A stretch of DNA of 64,000 nucleotides, from positions 62,001-126,000 of the forward strand of contig NZ_JACHHJ010000002.1 in the NCBI RefSeq assembly GCF_014207655.1. The letters are read 5' to 3'. Below, one piece after another: positions 51,362-59,949 of the stretch (position 1 is its first letter; each line of letters begins with the position of its first letter). The translations under genes were made by a program, and so were the position numbers. The notes under the pieces are model-generated. The model was not told where the DNA came from. It was given only the letters and a program-made list of their open reading frames with translations, and searched no databases. Origin of the DNA: Geomicrobium halophilum (GTDB lineage: Bacteria; Bacillota; Bacilli; Bacillales; Marinococcaceae).

Positions 51362-52822
51362 GTGTTGGCGATTAATGTAAAACAACGGTTATGGAAATAT
51401 CGTGGTCATCGAATACGCCCGAGCGATGAACATGCCGTTTTACGTGCAGGATTAAGTATATTTGTCCCATTTTTCCTTTTAACGTTGCTGATCTATTTTT
51501 GGCAAGGGTTGATGAATTGGCGTTCTTGGTTGAACGTAGATACGTTTATACAGTTTCCGGCATGGAATTGGACGTATCTAGTCTTAGGTTTGATTATAAG
51601 CATGCTTGTTGGAGCGATAGCTGTTGCTATGGCTTATTTTTTGTTTTATGAGCGTTTTAAGAAAAAGTTGCATATACAGAAAATAGCCCGAATGCTTGTG
51701 TCGAATAACTTTTTGGAAAAAGAAAACAAAACAGTGGATTCTGCCTGGGCGTTGACGGAAAAGAAAGTGAATAAAGAGAAGATCACTTATTTTCCTCGTG
51801 TGTATTATAAGTGCAAGAAAGGCTATGTGTATGTACGCCTAGCGTTGGATATGAGCCGTTATCAAGATCGGTTTTTAAAGCTTGGTGAAGAATTGGAAAA
51901 TGGGTTGTTCTGTAATCTTGTAGAGCAGGAAGTGGAGGAAAACTTTGTGAAATACAAATTGCTGTATGACATGCAGGCCAACCGTATGTCCATTAACGAT
52001 GTTGACGTTAAAAACGGCTCTATGAAACTGATGCATAATGTGGAATGGGAGTTTGACAAACTGCCACACATGTTAATTGCAGGAGGAACAGGTGGCGGTA
52101 AAACGTACTTTATTCTAACCATGATTCAATCGTTATTGGAATATGGTGCGGATGTACGTATATTAGACCCGAAAAAAGCTGATTTAGCGGATTTAGAAAC
52201 CGTTATGCCCGACAAAACGGTCTTTTCAAAAAGCAATGGCATTATGATGACGTTGCGAAAATCGGTCGAAGATATGCACCAACGGTCGGAAGATATGAAA
52301 CAAATGCCGAACTATCAAACGGGAAGCAATTACGCTGATGTTGGATTGCAACCTGTTTTTATCGTGTTTGATGAGTTTGTGGCGTTCATGGAAATGTTAG
52401 AACCGCAAGACAAAATGAAAGCATTGGAGTATATGAAACAGTTGGTCATGCTTGGACGACAAATGGGCTATTTCCTTATCCTTGCGGCACAACGACCCGA
52501 TGCCAAATATCTTGCCGATGGCATACGTGACCAATTCAGTTTACGTGTCGCTTTAGGAAAAATGAGTGAATCAGGTTACGGTATGATGTTTGGCGATGTG
52601 GACAAAACCTTTAGTTATCGAGGCATTAAAGGACGTGGTTATGCGGATACGGGAACATCGGTCATTACTGAATTTTACACGCCCATTGTGCCAAAGGGAT
52701 ATGATTTTTTGAAGGAAATCGGTCGTGCATCGGAGGAAGTGGAGCGAGCGTCAGCGCCGGCAGGCGCTAGCGGCAGCGTAGCGAGCGCAACGGACGACGA
52801 TGCACGGGAGGAAGGAGCGTAG
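51362..52822 (+). CDS. conQ: ConQ-like FtsK/SpoIIIE coupling ATPase
   Basis: 486 residues; GTG start with only a weak site. Two membrane helices (about 31-52 and 74-98), Walker A GGTGGGKT at about 239-246 and Walker B FIVFDEF near 333. ConQ (YdcQ) is the coupling protein of ICEBs1 and feeds the NicK-DNA complex into the secretion channel. The last 30 residues are Ala/Ser/Asp-rich from a GC-rich stretch full of GCG repeats that precedes oriT. Confidence 0.88.
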   Translation: MLAINVKQRLWKYRGHRIRPSDEHAVLRAGLSIFVPFFLLTLLIYFWQGLMNWRSWLNVDTFIQFPAWNWTYLVLGLIISMLVGAIAVAMAYFLFYERFKKKLHIQKIARMLVSNNFLEKENKTVDSAWALTEKKVNKEKITYFPRVYYKCKKGYVYVRLALDMSRYQDRFLKLGEELENGLFCNLVEQEVEENFVKYKLLYDMQANRMSINDVDVKNGSMKLMHNVEWEFDKLPHMLIAGGTGGGKTYFILTMIQSLLEYGADVRILDPKKADLADLETVMPDKTVFSKSNGIMMTLRKSVEDMHQRSEDMKQMPNYQTGSNYADVGLQPVFIVFDEFVAFMEMLEPQDKMKALEYMKQLVMLGRQMGYFLILAAQRPDAKYLADGIRDQFSLRVALGKMSESGYGMMFGDVDKTFSYRGIKGRGYADTGTSVITEFYTPIVPKGYDFLKEIGRASEEVERASAPAGASGSVASATDDDAREEGA

Positions 52823-52828
52823 CGGATG

Positions 52829-53884
52829 ATGACCAGTTACGAACCCCCCCTAGCTAACAGGGGGGTAGTAATCGATAATAAAAAAAACACGGATGCTGTA
52901 GAAACCGATTTGACGGCGATGATTGATTATATCCGAGTAAGTTTTAAAACACATGATGTTGATAAGATCCTCGAAAACGTTGTGCATCTGAAAAAAGATT
53001 ATATGCAGGAGAAAGATTCCGGCTTTTACGGCTATGTAGGAACATTTCAGATAGATCATATCAAGGTTTTTTATTCGAGACCGGACGATGATCGTGGCAT
53101 TCTTGTTGAAATGGCTGGCCAAGGATGTCGGCAATTTGAAACGTTTTTAAAAACAAGAAAGAAAACATGGCAAGATTTTTTTCAAGACTGCATGAACCAT
53201 AACGGATCTTTTACACGCTTAGATTTGGCACTGGATGATACGAAAACGTATTTTTCAGTGCCTTTTTTATTGGAGAAAGTAAAAAGGGGTGAAGTGATAA
53301 CGAGATTTCGCAAAACGGATTATAATGGCTCATTCAATATTGAAAAGGAGACGGAGGGAGGGACGACACTATACTTTGGGTCAAAAAAGTCGGATGCCTA
53401 TCTTTGTTTTTATGAAAAGAATCATGAGCAGGCACAAAAATATGACCGTGATGTTGAAGACATTGGGGAATGGAATCGTTATGAATTGCGTTTGAAAGAT
53501 GATCGGGCGCAGGTGGCAGCAGAAAAGTTGATCGAACATCAAGATTTGCGTTACGTATCCCTTTCGATTGTTCATAACTATTTGCGTTTTGTAGATAAAG
53601 ACAAAAATAAAAAAGAATCATGGAAAACAAGTGAGTTTTGGAAAACGTTCTTAGGTGATGTCGGCAAACTTCAGTTGTATCAAAAACCACAAGAGGATTT
53701 TTATGAAAAGACGCTTAATTGGTTGATTCGTTCGTGTTCGCCGTCGATAAAGATGGTCCATGAGTATGATATGGCTTCGGGCGAGCAACAATTATCCGAC
53801 ATGATTATAGATGCGGAACTAGCAGACCGTCACCAGAAGATGTTGGATGTGTACTTGGCAAAGAAAGAAGATATGGTTTGCTGA
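52829..53884 (+). CDS. nicK: NicK-like relaxase (replication initiation factor family)
   Basis: 351 residues from the second of two adjacent ATGs (GGAAGGAG upstream). It belongs to the Rep_trans family of ICEBs1 NicK and Tn916 Orf20: TRLDLALDDTK is the metal-site motif, and the catalytic Tyr is probably within YVSLSIVHNYLRFVD. It nicks oriT, which lies in its own first codons, and starts both transfer and rolling-circle replication. Confidence 0.88.
   Translation: MTSYEPPLANRGVVIDNKKNTDAVETDLTAMIDYIRVSFKTHDVDKILENVVHLKKDYMQEKDSGFYGYVGTFQIDHIKVFYSRPDDDRGILVEMAGQGCRQFETFLKTRKKTWQDFFQDCMNHNGSFTRLDLALDDTKTYFSVPFLLEKVKRGEVITRFRKTDYNGSFNIEKETEGGTTLYFGSKKSDAYLCFYEKNHEQAQKYDRDVEDIGEWNRYELRLKDDRAQVAAEKLIEHQDLRYVSLSIVHNYLRFVDKDKNKKESWKTSEFWKTFLGDVGKLQLYQKPQEDFYEKTLNWLIRSCSPSIKMVHEYDMASGEQQLSDMIIDAELADRHQKMLDVYLAKKEDMVC
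52843..52866 (+). other. oriT of the ICE (nic site)
   Basis: ACCCCCCCTAGCTAACAGGG then GGGT. It has the same layout as the ICEBs1 oriT, where a C tract and a G tract flank CACGCTAACA and the nick falls inside. It overlaps the start of nicK and encodes EPPLANRG. Confidence 0.82.
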
Positions 53885-54148
53885 TGCAAATCTAGTAAAA
53901 ATAAACGTTAATTCGCAGTGTATAAGCGTGAGTGTCAATTATAAATGTCTGACCGAAGGGAATTTATGCATTGACACGTTGCTGATACCAACACCCTGGA
54001 GCGTAAGCAAAAAAGAAAACACACTTTTTTTCCTTTTTTGCTTCGCCCCCTGCAAGGGTCGCCGAAGGCAAATAGCCATCCAACATGCCATGTTGGTCGT
54101 CGTGTGCGCACGAATGCGCACAATTTTGCTTTTTTAGGAGGATGTTCA
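53885..54148. other. Non-coding region with hairpins behind nicK, possible sso
   Basis: No gene. It contains CCAACATG-C-CATGTTGG (about 54082-54098), TGTGCGCA-cgaa-TGCGCACA (about 54103-54122), and a GC-rich arm around GCAAGGGTCGCCGAAGGC. ICEBs1 has a single-strand origin (sso1) at this position. The region starts the leading stretch. Confidence 0.5.
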
Positions 54149-54436
54149 ATGACAAGCGTTGTTGTAGAAAATGGTGGGCTGTTTAAGAAGGAATTAATGC
54201 GTTTGAATTGTCATGGCGAAACGGATAATATTCGTCAACAAATCATGGATTATGCTTCTCATGCGAATGATGGTGAAGACATTCAGGCAGAAGTGGTTTT
54301 TGAAATGAACGCAGAAAAACGTAAATATGTTTTTTCATTTTTAGTGACTGATGGTGATGATGAACACGAGGATACAGGCGAAAAGCAAACAGTATTGATC
54401 TATCAAGATTACGATTTAGAGGTATTGAAAGGGTGA
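54149..54436 (+). CDS. Leading-region small acidic protein 1
   Basis: 95 residues, ATG behind TAGGAGG. Pattern: VVVENGGLFKKELMRLNCHG, a helix NIRQQIMDYASHAN, the strand EVVFEMNAEKRKYVFSFLVT and an acidic loop DGDDEHEDTGE. Paralogous to the next three genes. Size, charge and the ardA-like position suggest a DNA-mimic anti-restriction or similar anti-defence role (inference). Confidence 0.6.
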   Translation: MTSVVVENGGLFKKELMRLNCHGETDNIRQQIMDYASHANDGEDIQAEVVFEMNAEKRKYVFSFLVTDGDDEHEDTGEKQTVLIYQDYDLEVLKG

Positions 54437-54443
54437 CAATCAT

Positions 54444-54719
54444 ATGGGTATGATCGTCAAGATTGAAAATAAAGACGGTTTATTTCGTGATTTAACAGAA
54501 CATGGGTTGTTGAATGAGCTTGAATATATTCAAGCCTATTTAATCGATTATGGTTTCAATCGTATGATCGGTGAAACGGTTGCAATCAGAATGAATGGTC
54601 ATGATTATTATTGTTTTCATTTTTTGACGGAACATTACGTTGATGAAGATGGAGAACGAGCGAATGAGGATGATGCTAAAAGGTTTCAATATCTAAGAAT
54701 GGATGTTATTGACAGGTAA
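54444..54719 (+). CDS. Leading-region small acidic protein 2
   Basis: 91 residues, seven bases after the previous gene. MIVKIENKDGLFRDLTEHGL, helix ELEYIQAYLIDYGFN, strand AIRMNGHDYYCFHFLT, acidic loop VDEDGERANEDD. Same arrangement as its neighbours. Unknown function. Confidence 0.6.
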   Translation: MGMIVKIENKDGLFRDLTEHGLLNELEYIQAYLIDYGFNRMIGETVAIRMNGHDYYCFHFLTEHYVDEDGERANEDDAKRFQYLRMDVIDR

Positions 54720-54754
54720 GCTGTAAATGAAAAAGAAGAGGAGATTGAGAATGG

Positions 54755-55045
54755 ATGAAAGTTGTCGTTTTAAATAATCATAATGAAATGCTTGCAGAAA
54801 TGGAACAGTTTGGTGTCAATGATTATGCGGAAATAACGAGTCAACTTTTGCAAGAGAAGGTCATGGAATGGGGTGAATATGTTTACGAACAAGTGATTGT
54901 AACGTTTAAATGCTTGGTAAGCGACGTTTTTGAAACGTTCAGAGCCTATTTTTTACCTTCTGAAAATGCGGAACCACCAGAAGATGGCGAATCAGAAAAC
55001 CGAATACAATTTATGGAGTTTCAATCACTAGAGAAGATAAGCTAG
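54755..55045 (+). CDS. Leading-region small acidic protein 3
   Basis: 96 residues, ATG behind GAGGAGA. MKVVVLNNHNEMLAEMEQFG, helix EITSQLLQEKVMEWGE, strand VTFKCLVSDVFETFRAYFLP, acidic loop ENAEPPEDGESEN. Its 3' end forms the left arm of a terminator. Paralogue of the set. Confidence 0.6.
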   Translation: MKVVVLNNHNEMLAEMEQFGVNDYAEITSQLLQEKVMEWGEYVYEQVIVTFKCLVSDVFETFRAYFLPSENAEPPEDGESENRIQFMEFQSLEKIS

Positions 55046-55056
55046 TGATTTTTTTA
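55023..55056 (+). terminator. Terminator over the 3' end of small acidic gene 3
   Basis: AATCACTAG, a 10-base loop, CTAGTGATTTTTTT. The left arm is inside the last codons. Confidence 0.75.
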
Positions 55057-55073
55057 TGGAAAGGAAGGTATAA

Positions 55074-55355
55074 ATGCAGAGGGTATGGGAAAATGGGTCT
55101 TTTCTTAGGTTACTGGATGAATTAGAGGAACTAGGGATGATGGGAAAATTAGATGACATCAATCAGCAGATAGGTGATCAATTATATGAAGCAAAGGCAG
55201 GTGATACGATTCATACCAGTTTTGAAACAGAGCATTTCGTTTATCAATTTTATTTTAATGTCATTGATTATGAAGATCGGCCAGAAGGATATAGTGACAT
55301 GGAGGAAGAACCAATCATGATTGTTTACATGCATCATACTAAGCTAGATAAATAG
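55074..55355 (+). CDS. Leading-region small acidic protein 4
   Basis: 93 residues, ATG behind AAGGAAGG. NGSFLRLLDELEELGMMGKL, helix DDINQQIGDQLYEAK, GDTIHTSFETEHFVYQFYFN, acidic loop YEDRPEGYSDMEEE. The clearest match to protein 1 (I-x-Q-Q-I-x-D then strand-turn-strand). Confidence 0.6.
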   Translation: MQRVWENGSFLRLLDELEELGMMGKLDDINQQIGDQLYEAKAGDTIHTSFETEHFVYQFYFNVIDYEDRPEGYSDMEEEPIMIVYMHHTKLDK

Positions 55356-55366
55356 GTGGGGGAACA

Positions 55367-55639
55367 ATGAGAACGATAACGGAACGTTTTGCTGATTTGG
55401 GATTTCAGGTAGGGATATCAAGTCAGGTATTTGTGAAAGATTTGTCAAGAAATACAACGCTCGTTGTTGAAGGTGAAAGAAAGAAGGGGTATGCCACCTA
55501 TCGTTATATGTTTTATAAAATGGTCGATTACCCGAAAACACAACAAAAATACGAAAAAGTGTATTTGGAAAATGCTTCTCCATCAAGGGTGTTACAACAC
55601 GTAACATCCTTTATTTATTGGTTGGAAAAAGAGAGGTGA
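55367..55639 (+). CDS. Small hypothetical protein
   Basis: 90 residues, ATG behind GTGGGGG. Basic rather than acidic (ERKKGYATYRYMFYKM), so it is not a clear member of the preceding set. Its end overlaps the conB start by one base. Unknown function. Confidence 0.55.
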   Translation: MRTITERFADLGFQVGISSQVFVKDLSRNTTLVVEGERKKGYATYRYMFYKMVDYPKTQQKYEKVYLENASPSRVLQHVTSFIYWLEKER

Positions 55640-56661
55640 TGTACATTTTGAAGGAAAATATAAAGCATTTATTTTCACGGATGAAACGACGGAAAGCCAA
55701 TATTCATAAACCTGAGAAAGAGAAATCTGGCATACGAAAAGATACGTCAAAACGGACAGCGTTTGCGGTTTGGAGTTTAATTGGAGGATTGCTGTTCGTT
55801 TCAACGCTTGCCGTTATGCTTTCCGTTAATACTCGGTCTACGTTTAATGATTTACGAGCAGCCGTAAACGATGATGATGATCAACAGGAAGAAGAAGGAG
55901 ACATGGATATTATCACGGCAGATACCTTTTTACGTGATTTTGTTGACGCTTATATGAACGTTAGTAATGATCCAGATGCGTTAGAACAACGTAGACAGGA
56001 ATTAGATCATTATATGGCATCTAGGGAAACAGAAGAAGAATGGGATATATACGACGTTGAAATGGAAGGTGAGCGACGCTTGGAAAATGCAGATTTGTTT
56101 CATGTTGATGAAACAGATGGAGAAGCCGTTTTTGCGTATGCCGTTACCTATGTCAATGAACGAGAAGAAGAAATTGAGCCGGAAGATGATGACGATGATC
56201 CTCAAATTGAGGTGACAAACGAAGAAAAAACATTGCTCCTCAATATTCCTGTCGTGGAACAGGACGGTCAATATGCGGTAACGCGTGAGCCGTATTTTAC
56301 GGCGGTGGATGATCTTGCAGGTTCAATAACAGTAGAGAATGAAGATCGACAAATGGATGCGTATGTGGGGGATGAGCAAGAAGCGATTCTAGCCTTTGTG
56401 AATGAATTTTTTGAGGAATATGCGTCTGGTGAGGAAGATGATCTCACGTATATGATGCAAGACCCTGAAAGCTTGGATGGCACCTTTAACTATGAAGGCA
56501 CGGTGAATGAAACCATCGAGCAACAGGAGGATGAGTTCTTAGTCAATACGGAAGTCCAGATGACAGAGGATGTGACAGGGCTAAATTATACGTTTGAGGT
56601 TGATCTTTATATCGGAGAATCGAATGGCAATTACATTGTAGAAACGATGGACTACCAATAG
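55639..56661 (+). CDS. conB: ConB/TcpC-like channel protein
   Basis: 340 residues; ATG behind AGAGGTG, a TTG at 55648 is an alternative. A cytoplasmic basic N-terminus, one membrane helix (about residues 41-66) and two TcpC-type outer domains, linked by an acidic stretch DDDDQQEEEGD and EPEDDDDDP. ConB (YddB) is an essential VirB8-like part of the ICEBs1 channel. The outer part is unusually acidic for the family, in line with a salty habitat. Confidence 0.8.
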   Translation: MYILKENIKHLFSRMKRRKANIHKPEKEKSGIRKDTSKRTAFAVWSLIGGLLFVSTLAVMLSVNTRSTFNDLRAAVNDDDDQQEEEGDMDIITADTFLRDFVDAYMNVSNDPDALEQRRQELDHYMASRETEEEWDIYDVEMEGERRLENADLFHVDETDGEAVFAYAVTYVNEREEEIEPEDDDDDPQIEVTNEEKTLLLNIPVVEQDGQYAVTREPYFTAVDDLAGSITVENEDRQMDAYVGDEQEAILAFVNEFFEEYASGEEDDLTYMMQDPESLDGTFNYEGTVNETIEQQEDEFLVNTEVQMTEDVTGLNYTFEVDLYIGESNGNYIVETMDYQ

Positions 56662-56674
56662 GGGGAATAAAAAA

Positions 56675-56929
56675 ATGAATGTGCTGGCATTTATGGCCGT
56701 TTTGGGAGCGGCTAGCTTACCGGATCTTGGAGAGGTTGAAAGTTGGGCGTTAAACATTGTGACGCAAGCGATTACGTTAATTGTTGTTTTCTTGGTGACA
56801 AAACACCTTGCTAAATTTCGAGTAGGTGCAGTCGTAAGTGCTTGTATATTTGCCGGTATTGTCACGTTTGTGGTTCAAAACTGGGATCAAGTAACAGATT
56901 GGATTGAAGCCTTAATCGATCTTTTGTAG
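56675..56929 (+). CDS. conC: ConC/TcpD-like small membrane protein
   Basis: 84 residues with two or three hydrophobic segments (IVTQAITLIVVFLVTKHLAK and VGAVVSACIFAGIVTFVV). Size, place between conB and conD and the TcpD-like pattern fit ConC (YddC). Part of the inner-membrane channel. A terminator hairpin follows. Confidence 0.72.
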   Translation: MNVLAFMAVLGAASLPDLGEVESWALNIVTQAITLIVVFLVTKHLAKFRVGAVVSACIFAGIVTFVVQNWDQVTDWIEALIDLL

Positions 56930-56943
56930 ACGGTGATTTTGAT

Positions 56944-56975
56944 GTTCCTGTCAATGACATTGGCAGGAACTTTTA
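56944..56975 (+). terminator. Terminator between conC and conD
   Basis: GTTCCTGTCAATG-a-CATTGGCAGGAAC then TTTT: 13 paired bases with one T-G pair. Confidence 0.8.
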
Positions 56976-56990
56976 AAGGAGGGTGAATGT

Positions 56991-57506
56991 ATGAGAGTCA
57001 TTTTTAATTATCGTCAGGCGTTCCGAGAGCCTAAACGGATTCAACAGTTGACAGACGGCTATTCATTACCGTTTGCGATTGAGTTGATACCAACCATCAA
57101 TTTTCTTGTATTTATGGCAATCACAGGGTTGGTTATGTATGTTGTCCGTTTAATTTTCCCTTTCACGTTTGAATTAACGTTTGTGATTATTTTAATTGGT
57201 GTGCCTTTGTTCTTGACGATGGTCATGCGAAAGGTTAATCCAGATGGTAAAAACATTTATTTGTATCTGTTTGGGTTGCTTAAGTATTTTTTAAGGATAA
57301 AACTTACGAATAAAAGATTTTGTAATGATCGGGCTGTTGAGTGGATAAATGATAGAAAAATAACGTTTCGGAAATGTGTAGAGGTGGTGAAAAGAAAAGA
57401 TGGTCGAGTTACAAACGCCTATGAAAACCATGCAGGAGAACCTATTATTGACGAGAACGGGCGACGTTTGGGCGTATCATCGAGTAAAACCGAAGTCCAT
57501 TCCTAA
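56991..57506 (+). CDS. conD: ConD/TcpE-like protein
   Basis: 171 residues, ATG behind GGAGGGTG. TcpE family: N-terminal FNYRQAFREPKRIQQL, two close helices (IPTINFLVFMAITGLVMYVV and TFVIILIGVPLFLTMVM), then VNPDGKNIYLYLFGLLKYF. It overlaps conE by 107 bases in another frame; the C-terminal 35 residues are therefore constrained by conE. Confidence 0.8.
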   Translation: MRVIFNYRQAFREPKRIQQLTDGYSLPFAIELIPTINFLVFMAITGLVMYVVRLIFPFTFELTFVIILIGVPLFLTMVMRKVNPDGKNIYLYLFGLLKYFLRIKLTNKRFCNDRAVEWINDRKITFRKCVEVVKRKDGRVTNAYENHAGEPIIDENGRRLGVSSSKTEVHS

Positions 57507-59898
57507 ACAGAATGAAAAAGAAGTGCAAGGCCATAAAAAACGATGGCAGGAATTTTTGCAGGAGTTAACAAAGTATCAAGATTTTCATTTGATGATGTAT
57601 CCGCAAGAATATCAATTAAACGAGCGTTTTGAGAATTTAAAGCAGGATGTAGCATTGGATACAGAGGCTATGGCTGACTATTACTTGGGTGAAACAGAAT
57701 CACTGTTAGAGCAAAGGTTGGGGACGGTAACAAAAAATGATTTTATTATTGGTGTTCGTTTAAAAGCAGATATGATACGCGTGGATGCAGACATGAAAGA
57801 AAATGTTATGTCTATGTTTTCAACCGCAACAGACACAATTGTAAATCTTTTGGGTTGGGAGCAGGATGTGACAACATCTTTCTTTGACCAATTTGCGGAA
57901 GCCGAAAATGAATTAAATGATACGATGGCGATGGTTGACGGTGTTCCATTAACGCAAGATGAAATGATCTATATTAATCGGTATCATTTTATTCGTGGCT
58001 TAGATCATCAGGTTGCAGAAGAAATGGCAAATGCATCAAGGAAGGCAGTTACGAATACGTTAATTGATCCTACGTCTCCATCCGTTTTAAAGCTGAACAG
58101 TGATGAAGATGATGGCTATATCAGTTTTGTTGTTGTTGATGAATTTCCACGAAATATGGCTGATAGTGATTTGTTTTATGAAACGCAGGCATTACCGTTT
58201 CCGGTGGAAGTAGATATTAAAGCACAAGTGGAAAGCAAGTCACAAACCAAAATGAAATTAAATGTGAAAAAGCGACAGCTGCGTGAATCAGCGAAAGAGC
58301 AAAATATGGTCGGTGATGAAACGGATGCGTCTATAAGCGAAAGTGACCAGATGATCAGGCACTTGCAGGATGATATTAAAAAAGATGATGTCAATATGTT
58401 GAATTGGATGGCTGTGGTGATCGTTGATGGAAAGACGAAAAAGGAATGTTTAACAAGGGCGAAGATGGTTAAACGCCGTTTAAAGTCGATGGGTGTTGTT
58501 GCACGAATACCCGTAGCCGATCAATTATCTCTCTTTTATAAGTTTTTACCTGGGGAACCCATTGACGTTAAAGATCGTAACTGGATGCAAAAAACAGCGC
58601 AGGATGGTTTGGCTGAAACCTTTTTTGGTGTAAATGCGGCGGTAGGCAGTAACGTCGGCTTTTTTATTGGTTGGATAGACAGGTTTGAACAGCATAAAGA
58701 TTTAGATGCGGCCATAGGTGCCAGTCGTGACCCTGTGTTTTTTCACCCTTTTTTAGCTAATCAACAGATTAAAGGCACAAAAACAAAATCGCCACATGTA
58801 TTAATCACTGGTGATACAGGTAACGGAAAATCTTTTTTAGCGAAGCTACTTTTTATTTATGTGTCTCTATTGGATGTAAAGTGCTTATATATTGACCCGA
58901 AAAAGGAACTGCGGAAATGGATAAGAAAGGTGATGAAGAATCCAGATGTAAGAAGGGATTTCCCTTTATTTGTTGAGCATTTAGAGACGTTTCATTTTAT
59001 TACCCTCGATCCTGAAGATCAAGACAATTGGGGAGCCTTAGACCCGATTGTTTTCTTGCCTTCGACGCAACAAAAAGAAATGGTGCAGATGATCTTTGAG
59101 CAGGTTTATGATTTTAAAGGGAAAGATGATGTGCATACAGCTTTTCTGCAATCCATTACAAAGGTGAAGGAACAACGAGAAAAAGGGATGACGGTTGGCA
59201 GTATGCATGTGATTTATGAAATGCAAGATCATGAAGATATAGGTGTTCAGAAGGCGGGGAACTTTTTATATGAAGTTATGGCAGATGGCGTCATGCGGTT
59301 GTGTGTGCATGATGGCTCAAATAATGCCTTATCTTTGAATAAACGCATTAACATTATCGAAATTGAAAATTTGGACTTGCCGGAGGTCAACGACGCTTAC
59401 GAAAGTTATACAAGTGAACAGATGAAGTCAAGTGCGGTTATGTATGCGCTTGGTCGTTATTGTGAGTTGTTCGGAAATAACAAGGAAGAACGGACGGCAG
59501 AATTTATTGATGAAGCATGGATGCTGACGGCTAATCCAACGGGGAAAAAGGTTGAAAAGAAAATGCGTCGAGTTGGGCGCAGCTATAGTAATGCGCTTTA
59601 TTTTATTTCCCAATCAACCAAAGACGCATTGAGAGAAGAAGAATCTAATAATTTTGGTGTGGCGTTTGCTTTTGACGAACCAACGGAAAGAGAAGATGTC
59701 TTGAAGTGGATGAACATGGAAGCCAGCGAAGAAAATATAGATATGTTGGATGGCATGTTTCAAGGTCAATGCCTGTTTAAAGATTATTATAGACGGACGG
59801 CAAAAATCAGCGTTGAATGTTTGTTTGATGAATGGGCAGGGGCATTTGAAACGGTAGAAGCATCTGCCGTAGCAACGGCAGAAGAAAAATATTTGTAG
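57400..59898 (+). CDS. conE: ConE/VirB4-like ATPase
   Basis: 832 residues. N-terminal TcpF/VirB4-type domain, then Walker A GDTGNGKS near residue 471 and Walker B FIDEAWML near 702, with YFISQSTKDAL downstream. ConE (YddE) powers channel assembly and transfer at the membrane. The start lies inside conD with AGAGGTGG upstream, so translation is coupled. Confidence 0.9.
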   Translation: MVELQTPMKTMQENLLLTRTGDVWAYHRVKPKSIPKQNEKEVQGHKKRWQEFLQELTKYQDFHLMMYPQEYQLNERFENLKQDVALDTEAMADYYLGETESLLEQRLGTVTKNDFIIGVRLKADMIRVDADMKENVMSMFSTATDTIVNLLGWEQDVTTSFFDQFAEAENELNDTMAMVDGVPLTQDEMIYINRYHFIRGLDHQVAEEMANASRKAVTNTLIDPTSPSVLKLNSDEDDGYISFVVVDEFPRNMADSDLFYETQALPFPVEVDIKAQVESKSQTKMKLNVKKRQLRESAKEQNMVGDETDASISESDQMIRHLQDDIKKDDVNMLNWMAVVIVDGKTKKECLTRAKMVKRRLKSMGVVARIPVADQLSLFYKFLPGEPIDVKDRNWMQKTAQDGLAETFFGVNAAVGSNVGFFIGWIDRFEQHKDLDAAIGASRDPVFFHPFLANQQIKGTKTKSPHVLITGDTGNGKSFLAKLLFIYVSLLDVKCLYIDPKKELRKWIRKVMKNPDVRRDFPLFVEHLETFHFITLDPEDQDNWGALDPIVFLPSTQQKEMVQMIFEQVYDFKGKDDVHTAFLQSITKVKEQREKGMTVGSMHVIYEMQDHEDIGVQKAGNFLYEVMADGVMRLCVHDGSNNALSLNKRINIIEIENLDLPEVNDAYESYTSEQMKSSAVMYALGRYCELFGNNKEERTAEFIDEAWMLTANPTGKKVEKKMRRVGRSYSNALYFISQSTKDALREEESNNFGVAFAFDEPTEREDVLKWMNMEASEENIDMLDGMFQGQCLFKDYYRRTAKISVECLFDEWAGAFETVEASAVATAEEKYL

Positions 59899-59899
59899 G

Positions 59900-59927
59900 G
59901 AGTCACTATTTGATGGTGGCTCTTTTT
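59900..59927 (+). terminator. Terminator after conE
   Basis: GAGTCAC, a 9-base loop, GTGGCTCTTTTT, with one G-T pair. Confidence 0.6.
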
Positions 59928-59949
59928 GTTGGTGAAGGGTGGTGAATGT

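Noticed and set aside
54103-54122. TGTGCGCA/TGCGCACA stem considered as terminator of nicK
   Set aside because: No T tract follows directly, and it is over 200 bp beyond the stop; kept as part of the possible sso.
53935-54155. Several 60-96 codon frames on both strands behind nicK
   Set aside because: This hairpin-rich region gives open frames on four registers, all repetitive; a non-coding origin explains it better.
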